Origin: Rhodospirillaceae bacterium
GTDB lineage: Bacteria; Pseudomonadota; Alphaproteobacteria; Rhodospirillales; UBA2165
Length of the DNA: 64,000 nt
Reading direction: 5' to 3'
NCBI GenBank assembly: GCA_018674495.1
Contig: JABHAA010000121.1
Location: 27,446 to 91,445, forward strand
Shown: positions 58,999 to 64,000 of the stretch, in pieces
Layout of the letters: every line of letters starts with the position of its first letter
Position numbering within the stretch: the stretch's first letter is position 1
Notes under the pieces: generated by a model
What the model saw: the letters and a program-made list of their open reading frames with translations, nothing else
Databases searched by the model: none
What the model was told of the DNA's origin: nothing
Translations under genes and position numbers: made by a program

Positions 58999-60213
58999 AT
59001 GGATTTCTCGCTGAACGAAGAACAACAGGATTGGCAGCAAAAAGCGCGCGAATTCGCCACCCATGAAATCCGCCCGATTTCGCTGGCGCGGGATCAAATC
59101 GAAGGCGGCTTTGAGCCTTGGGACTGGGGTGTCATTGAAAAAGGCTCGCGGCTCGGTTTCCGCACGCTGGCAGTTCCGGCAAAATGGGGCGGGCCAGGCA
59201 CCGGGTTCGTCACGCAAACACTGGTCATGATGGAGCTTGCCAAAGGCGACAGCGCCATCTGCAAAGCCTTCAGCCAGAACTGGAAATGGAGCCACTTGAT
59301 CGCCATTGCCTGTAGCGACGATCAGAAAGAGCGGTTCTTGAAGCCCTTCCTTAGCGACCACAGATATCTTTTGGGCCGCGGCATTACCGAGCCCAACGCC
59401 GGCTGCGACAACCGCCTGCCACCTGAGATTGACCCCAAGGCCGGGTACCGTTTGCGCGCGATACGCGACGGCGATGATTGGATATTGAACGGCGAGAAGA
59501 CCTTCATCGCCAACGGTAGCGTCGGCTCGTTATTCTTTATCGATGCCAGGACCGACGCCTCCGTGGACATCACGCAGGGCGGCACCCTGTTTTTGGTGCC
59601 CAAGGACACGCCCGGATTTCGTATCGGCAAAGTTTCCAACAAGTCCGGTTGGCGGTTCTATCAAAATGCCGAGCTTATATTTGAAGACGCCCGCGTGCCC
59701 CACGCCAACGTTATCGGCGGCGTCGGCACTGGTTCGGTCAAATCCGCCGGCGGCGACACCACCGGCGGCGACCTGTTCGGCGATTTGGAACTTTCCGCCA
59801 ATGCCGTTGGCGTCTGCGATGACGCCAACGGCATGGCGATGGCGTTCGCCTGCTCCAACAAACGGGCCGGTAAATTTCTGATAGATCACCAGCTCATCCA
59901 GCTAGGCATAAATGAGATGAATATGCTGACCGAAGCATTGCGCTCTTTTGTCATGCGCGTGGCCTGGGAACACGATCAGGGTCAACGCTCTGCCAACGGC
60001 GTTCTTATGGTCAACTATTCCACCGATGTGATCCGGCGGGTGACGCGGTTGAACATGGATATCCATGGCGCAGAAGGCTGCCGAAATAACCCGCGCGTAA
60101 GCAAACTGGCGCGCGACGCCATGATTTGGACCCACCTGGCCGGGGATACGGTCTTGCGTTTGAAGGCGGTCACCAAGCTCGAACGGCCTGGCCTGGCCGA
60201 AGCGGCGGCGTAA
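58999..60213 (+). CDS. Acyl-CoA dehydrogenase family protein (second)
   Basis: 404 residues. N-terminus MDFSLNEEQQDWQQKAREFA and RGITEPNAGCDNRL (substrate-loop region) identify the family. Again the C-terminal catalytic-Glu motif is not recognisable: after RNNPRVSKLARDAMIWTH comes LAGDTVLRL. Divergent from the first copy, so probably two subunits or two steps. ATG 58999 has AAGAGGT. Its stop overlaps the next start by one base. Confidence 0.85.
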   Translation: MDFSLNEEQQDWQQKAREFATHEIRPISLARDQIEGGFEPWDWGVIEKGSRLGFRTLAVPAKWGGPGTGFVTQTLVMMELAKGDSAICKAFSQNWKWSHLIAIACSDDQKERFLKPFLSDHRYLLGRGITEPNAGCDNRLPPEIDPKAGYRLRAIRDGDDWILNGEKTFIANGSVGSLFFIDARTDASVDITQGGTLFLVPKDTPGFRIGKVSNKSGWRFYQNAELIFEDARVPHANVIGGVGTGSVKSAGGDTTGGDLFGDLELSANAVGVCDDANGMAMAFACSNKRAGKFLIDHQLIQLGINEMNMLTEALRSFVMRVAWEHDQGQRSANGVLMVNYSTDVIRRVTRLNMDIHGAEGCRNNPRVSKLARDAMIWTHLAGDTVLRLKAVTKLERPGLAEAAA

Positions 60214-61283
60214 TGTCGAACATGAAAATTGGCGTATTGCCGGGGGACGATATCGGCTACGAGGTCGTTCCGGAATGTGTGAAGGTAATGACGGCGGCGG
60301 CGGCGCGCACCGGTCTGGATGTCGTCTGGGAGAACTTGCCGATTGGCAAGGAAGGGCATGACAAACATGGGAACACGGCGCCCGAAGTGACGGTCGAAGC
60401 CTTGAAGGGCGCCGATGGATGGATCATGGGCCCGATTGGGCATAGCGCCTATCCGAGGAACGACCCAACCTGGGTCATGCCGCCGATCCGCAAATTGTTT
60501 GACCTCTTCGCCAGCGTCAAACCGGTCAAATCCTATGCCAACGTCCCTTCGGTCCATAAAAATGTCGATATCGTTTTCGTACGCGAAGTGACAGAGGGGA
60601 TGCAGTCGTGGGACACCACCGTCGCCGGCACCGGTGAGTTTCGCCCTTCCGATGACATCGCCATCGGATCGCGCATTATCACGCGCAAGGGCTCGCGCCG
60701 GGTGGCCTTGGAAGCTTTTGAAATAGCCGCCACGCGGGAGCGGAAAAAAGTCACCGCCGCGCATAAAGAAGGCGTCTACCGCCTGACCTGCGGCATGTTT
60801 GCGGAAGAATGCCGCAAAGTGGCCGAAGAATTTCCCGATGTCGCCTATGACGAGATGAATATTGATACCATCGCGGCACACCTGGTTATGGAACCCGGCG
60901 AATTTGATGTCATTGTCACCACCAACCAGTTCGGCGACATATTAACCGATCTTGGCGCTGGCCTCGTTGGCGGGCTCGGCCTGGCGCCCGGCCTCTGCGT
61001 CGGAGAACGCCAGGCCATGTCACAGGCAACGCACGGCTCGGCCCCCGATATCGCCGGGCAAAATATTGCCAATCCCTATGCCATGATCATGTCAGGGAAA
61101 ATGCTGTTTGCATGGCTCGGCCGGGAACGCCAGGAGCCTCGCGCTCTGGAAGCGGCAAATCTCATTGACGCCGCAATGGCCAAGGTCATCGCAGACGCCA
61201 AAGTCATCACCCGGGATTTGGGCGGTGAGGCAAGTACTCAGGCGATGGGGGATGCTGTTTCAAAAGCCGTCGATAGTGGGTGA
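60213..61283 (+). CDS. Isocitrate/isopropylmalate dehydrogenase family protein
   Basis: 356 residues, beta-decarboxylating dehydrogenase fold. Motifs: LPGDDIGYEVVPECVKVM, VREVTEGMQ near residue 125, the metal-site TTNQFGDILTDLGAGLVG, and HGSAPDIAGQNIANPYAM. It is close to the tartrate/isopropylmalate dehydrogenase branch, but its VREVTEG segment is unlike canonical leuB. Oxidative decarboxylation of a 2-hydroxy-dicarboxylic acid is the general chemistry; the substrate is not known. ATG overlaps the preceding stop (TAATG). Confidence 0.85.
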   Translation: MSNMKIGVLPGDDIGYEVVPECVKVMTAAAARTGLDVVWENLPIGKEGHDKHGNTAPEVTVEALKGADGWIMGPIGHSAYPRNDPTWVMPPIRKLFDLFASVKPVKSYANVPSVHKNVDIVFVREVTEGMQSWDTTVAGTGEFRPSDDIAIGSRIITRKGSRRVALEAFEIAATRERKKVTAAHKEGVYRLTCGMFAEECRKVAEEFPDVAYDEMNIDTIAAHLVMEPGEFDVIVTTNQFGDILTDLGAGLVGGLGLAPGLCVGERQAMSQATHGSAPDIAGQNIANPYAMIMSGKMLFAWLGRERQEPRALEAANLIDAAMAKVIADAKVITRDLGGEASTQAMGDAVSKAVDSG

Positions 61284-61285
61284 TG

Positions 61286-61307
61286 AAAGCGCGGAATATC
61301 CGCTTTT
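61286..61307. terminator. Terminator-like hairpin between convergent operons
   Basis: AAAGC and GCGG ahead of CCGC and TTTT form an interrupted stem in the 42-bp gap between the two convergent operons, followed by TTTT on the plus strand. Could serve both directions; stem is only moderate. Confidence 0.4.
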
Positions 61308-61325
61308 AGCACAGTGGACAGCGCC

Positions 61326-62162
61326 CTAAAACGGCTTGTCGCCCTGAATGCCGACCCGGCGCAACAGACGCGGCTCGTCCAATGGGTAATCGGTGCGCGC
61401 GTGCTGGGCGCCCCGATTATCCCAGATCAAAAGATCGCCCGGCAACCAGCTGTGGACGTAGTGAAATTCGTCCCGCTCCACCATGTCGAACAGATCGGAC
61501 AATAGCGCGCTGCTTTCGCCCGGCTCCATATCGGTGATTTCCTCGGTCATCAACCGGTTCACATAGAGCGCGCGGCGCCCGGTTTCAGGGTGGGTGCGGA
61601 TAGCAGGATGGGTGAAGTGCACGGAATTGGCCCGGTCCAGCTTTTCGGTTTTCACTTGGGTTACGAAATCGAACACATTGACGCCGCCCCGGCCTTCGAG
61701 CCGGTCCCGCACTTCAGGATCAAGCGCGTCCAGAACCGCGTGCATATTGGCGAACTTGGTTTCGCCGCCCCGGCTCGGCAGGGTTTCCGAATAGAGTACC
61801 GTCGCCATCAATGGATGCTCATCAAAGGCCGAATCCGAATGGAACTGTAATTCACCGCCAGGAAGGGCGCCGATCAGCTTGCCATTTTCGACGATATTAC
61901 TGACCAGCATGACCCTTGAATCGGCGTCCGGGCGGCGTTCGAGATTGTCGTGTTGACGGATTTCAAAGGGCGTTCCGAAAAATCCGGCAAATCGCACCTG
62001 CTCGGGCTCGCTCAAATCCTGGCCGCGGAAGATAAGAACCAGATGATCGAGCAAGGCTTGGCGCAAGGCGGCGACGGTTGCATCGTCCTGCGGCTCGGCC
62101 AGATCAATACCGCTCACCTCGGCGGCAATGATTGATGTCAGCGGTGTGATTTTCAATGTCAT
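61326..62162 (-). CDS. TauD/TfdA-family 2-oxoglutarate-dependent dioxygenase
   Basis: 278 residues from ATG 62162 (MTLKITPLTSIIAAEVSGID). Iron ligands: His108 and Asp110 (LQFHSDSAF) and His254 (AQHARTDYP), with the 2-oxoglutarate Arg in RLLRRVG. The family hydroxylates organosulfonates, aryloxy-alkanoates and related compounds; the actual substrate is open. Starts 5 bp after the EthD-like stop. A longer frame reaching 62264 overlaps the neighbour and was rejected. Confidence 0.9.
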   Translation of the reverse strand: MTLKITPLTSIIAAEVSGIDLAEPQDDATVAALRQALLDHLVLIFRGQDLSEPEQVRFAGFFGTPFEIRQHDNLERRPDADSRVMLVSNIVENGKLIGALPGGELQFHSDSAFDEHPLMATVLYSETLPSRGGETKFANMHAVLDALDPEVRDRLEGRGGVNVFDFVTQVKTEKLDRANSVHFTHPAIRTHPETGRRALYVNRLMTEEITDMEPGESSALLSDLFDMVERDEFHYVHSWLPGDLLIWDNRGAQHARTDYPLDEPRLLRRVGIQGDKPF

Positions 62163-62167
62163 AGCGG

Positions 62168-62524
62168 TTATGAGCCTATATTTGCTTTGAGCGAGAATTG
62201 CCGGTTGCTGGTAAACGGGCGAACCTCCGACGACCAACGCCCGGCCTCGACGGCCGCTTCCCATGCATCGCTGACCAAAACCGCCGGATCGTCGATCTCA
62301 TAAATCGCAGTATAGGCCGGACCATCGCCGAGGGGAATATCCTGAATTTCGCCGCCCACCTTGACCTGGAACGGCTCGGCTTTGAGGCGGGTCACGGAAA
62401 CCACGCCGGGCACTTCCTCGATCAACGGAATATGCTCGGTATCATAAACCTCGTTGAACAGGGCGACTTTGTCCGGCTCCACATCCATGCTGACGATCAG
62501 GGAGTATTGCGCGGTTACGGGCAT
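62168..62524 (-). CDS. Dimeric alpha/beta-barrel (EthD-like) protein
   Basis: 118 residues. MPVTAQYSLIVSMDVEPDKV, YDTEHIPLIEEVPGVVSVTR, and YTAIYEIDDPAVLVSDAWEA show the ferredoxin-like dimeric alpha/beta-barrel pattern with the HIP segment of EthD-like proteins. Such proteins are common small partners of catabolic enzymes and sometimes catalyse isomerisation or decyclisation. Coupled to its neighbours by 5- and 10-bp gaps. Confidence 0.7.
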   Translation of the reverse strand: MPVTAQYSLIVSMDVEPDKVALFNEVYDTEHIPLIEEVPGVVSVTRLKAEPFQVKVGGEIQDIPLGDGPAYTAIYEIDDPAVLVSDAWEAAVEAGRWSSEVRPFTSNRQFSLKANIGS

Positions 62525-62534
62525 GGTCTTCTCC

Positions 62535-63512
62535 TCATATGGTTGACGGAACGAATATCTCTTCCAAATCCAGCAGCCGGGGGGATATCCCCTGCTCTAC
62601 CGACCAGCGAGTCTGGGCGGTCAAGGCCGCACGATTCTTCTCAACACCATAGGGCCAGAAATCGACCCCCATCAAGTTAATGGTATCTTCCGCCTCGGCC
62701 ACCAGCCAGGGCAAGGTTATGGTCAGGGCATCCAGGTCAGTCAGATGCGGCATGGTGCGCTGCTTGGCCTCTTCAAAGGCGACCATTACAGCGGCGGCGA
62801 TCCAGGGATGTTCGGCCAGCAAGGCATCGCGGATACCAACCACATGCATGATCGGGAATATGCCGGTTTTCTTGTAGTATGCCTGCTCAGGCCCGCGGAA
62901 ATCGGCGAACAAGCGGCCCACATGGGGAACTTTGTCCGTAAACACCTGCGGATCGCGGTAGGTAATGATGGCGTCGATCTCGCCGGCGGCCAGCATGGCG
63001 CCGAGGGTCTGGTCCGGCGGTATCTGCTCGGCATCGATGCCGGTTGGCGGATCAATCTGCATATATTGCAGCCCGCCCGGCGTATCAATACCGCCGATGC
63101 GCCAGTGCACGTCTTCGCCTTCCACCCCGTATTCGTCGCTCAGCATGCCGCGCACGCACAATCCCCGGGTAAAGTGATAGTTGGGAATGCCGATAAGCCG
63201 CCCCTTCAAATCTGCCGGGCTATCGATGCCCCGATCGGTGCGGATATAGATGGAAGAATGGGGAAACACTCGGGACAGAAACAACGGCACGGCGGTGTAG
63301 GGAAATGGGAATCGGGTACGGGTCAGAAGATAGGTGCTGAACGACATCTCGGCGATATCGAATTCTTGATCCTCGAACAGGCGCCGGAAGGTTTCTGGCG
63401 GCGCCAGATTGACGTAATCGACTTGGCAACCCTCAATGCCGACCTCACCGGTCTTGATTGCCTGAATGCGGTCATAATTGCCGCTGGCGATGCGAAGCGG
63501 CACCGCGCTCAT
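62535..63512 (-). CDS. 4,5-dihydroxyphthalate decarboxylase-like / ABC-type substrate-binding protein
   Basis: 325 residues. SAVPLRIASGNYDRIQAIKT, EFDIAEMSFSTYLLTR, SSIYIRTDRGIDSPADLKGR and GIPNYHFTRGLCVRGMLSDE match the NMT1/THI5-like fold proteins annotated as 4,5-dihydroxyphthalate decarboxylase or as ABC solute-binding proteins. There is no signal peptide, so a cytoplasmic enzyme role is as likely as transport, and no ABC permease or ATPase is adjacent. Overlaps the MFS gene by 4 bp. The literature assignment of the family is mixed. Confidence 0.75.
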   Translation of the reverse strand: MSAVPLRIASGNYDRIQAIKTGEVGIEGCQVDYVNLAPPETFRRLFEDQEFDIAEMSFSTYLLTRTRFPFPYTAVPLFLSRVFPHSSIYIRTDRGIDSPADLKGRLIGIPNYHFTRGLCVRGMLSDEYGVEGEDVHWRIGGIDTPGGLQYMQIDPPTGIDAEQIPPDQTLGAMLAAGEIDAIITYRDPQVFTDKVPHVGRLFADFRGPEQAYYKKTGIFPIMHVVGIRDALLAEHPWIAAAVMVAFEEAKQRTMPHLTDLDALTITLPWLVAEAEDTINLMGVDFWPYGVEKNRAALTAQTRWSVEQGISPRLLDLEEIFVPSTI

Positions 63513-64000
63513 GGGTTTTCAAGCTGCCCCCGGCTGGGCGGCACCTCCAAATCATGACGGGTAACGGCGCGCAGCACCCAGAACCAGACAACTAAGCCGG
63601 CAACCGCGGCGGTGATGATCGGGATCGGCAGGCTGACGATCGTGCCGATGCTGCCAACGACCAAAGCGCCGACAGCGGGCACCGCGCGAAATGTCAGAGA
63701 ATAGATACCCATCACCCGCGCCCGTATGTGGTCTTCGAGGCCAACTTGTAAAAGAATTTGGTTGCTCACATTGACGGTCGAATTGGCAATGCCGAACACG
63801 AACATTAGACCGACGCCGACGGCCAGGCTCGATTGCAAGGCGAACAGGATGATGGCAACCCCCGACACCAGAAATCCGGCCAGCATATAGCGGCTCAAGC
63901 CAATGGCGTTGTTGCGACGCGCCAGCCAAAGCGAGGCCACCAGCGCCGCGCCGCCGGTTGCCGACAGGAACCAGGCCAAAGTCGCCGGCCCTTGGGCCAG
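63509..64000 (-). CDS. MFS transporter, C-terminal part (runs off right edge)
   Basis: Open to the window edge; at least 163 residues of an MFS carrier, with about five helices (AWFLSATGGAALVASLWLA, YMLAGFLVSGVAIILFALQS, GVGLMFVFGIANSTVNVSN, a conserved region RARVMGIYSLTFRAVPAVGA, and a C-terminal helix ending AAVAGLVVWFWVLRAV). Resembles the MFS_3/enterobactin-exporter-like group. The start is beyond 64000. First gene of the minus-strand operon and overlaps the binding-protein-like gene by 4 bp. Confidence 0.75.
   Translation of the reverse strand: MAQGPATLAWFLSATGGAALVASLWLARRNNAIGLSRYMLAGFLVSGVAIILFALQSSLAVGVGLMFVFGIANSTVNVSNQILLQVGLEDHIRARVMGIYSLTFRAVPAVGALVVGSIGTIVSLPIPIITAAVAGLVVWFWVLRAVTRHDLEVPPSRGQLENP

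Overview
The window reads as a chromosomal segment of an alphaproteobacterium, most likely Rhodospirillales-like. The evidence is gene order and gene type: the split nuoA-to-nuoN operon with separate nuoC and nuoD followed by birA, coaX and rnj; the short class II ProRS next to lolC/lolD/dnaE; and the block tig-clpP-clpX-lon-hupB with tRNA-Leu and tRNA-Val. The sequence is GC-rich overall, with clearly more AT-rich stretches near 26.3-28.9 kb and 51.8-56.8 kb. I saw no rRNA, IS element, prophage or CRISPR array.

Layout. 1-8.7 kb (minus strand): 5' two-thirds of dnaE, a metallo-beta-lactamase-fold hydrolase, lolD, lolC/E, proS, a secreted alanine-rich protein, tagI and a DUF1467 membrane protein. 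8.7-26 kb (minus): rnj, coaX, birA and all 14 nuo genes, read from nuoA toward rnj, with tRNA-Asp just upstream of nuoA and a good sigma-70-type promoter ahead of the tRNA. 26.2-30.9 kb: an accessory stretch with a low-GC Sel1-repeat secreted protein, an orphan FliG-C-like protein and several small unknowns. 30.9-35.6 kb (plus): a compact catabolic operon (enolase-superfamily dehydratase, oxaloacetate-decarboxylase-like lyase, two tandem MFS carriers). 35.6-46.4 kb (minus): DUF2269-like membrane protein, tRNA-Val, hupB, lon, clpX, clpP, tig, tRNA-Leu, malonyl-CoA decarboxylase and the NAD(P)HX repair enzyme. 46.5-52 kb: dadA, a TPR-glycosyltransferase, a small uroporphyrinogen-decarboxylase-like protein with an internal deletion, TSUP carrier, beta-carbonic anhydrase, Bax-inhibitor-1-like protein and a divergent winged-helix regulator. 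52-56.8 kb: nhaA behind a leader with an intrinsic terminator, a small membrane gene broken by one amber codon, and a PAS histidine kinase whose third PAS domain carries the FixL heme residues. 56.9-64 kb: two convergent catabolic operons (SDR, two acyl-CoA dehydrogenases, isocitrate/isopropylmalate-type dehydrogenase on plus; TauD-type dioxygenase, EthD-like protein, dihydroxyphthalate-decarboxylase-like protein and an MFS carrier on minus).

How it fits together. The left and centre are core physiology: replication, lipoprotein export, complex I, protein quality control. The catabolic modules at 31-35.6 kb and 57-64 kb look like accessory carbon-acid metabolism; the substrates cannot be read from the sequence. 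The most interesting leads are the two convergent operons at the right edge with two acyl-CoA dehydrogenases lacking the usual C-terminal Glu motif, the nhaA leader that must be read through a strong terminator, the FixL-type oxygen-sensor candidate, the alanine-rich insertion inside a small periplasmic domain, and the orphan FliG-C protein.
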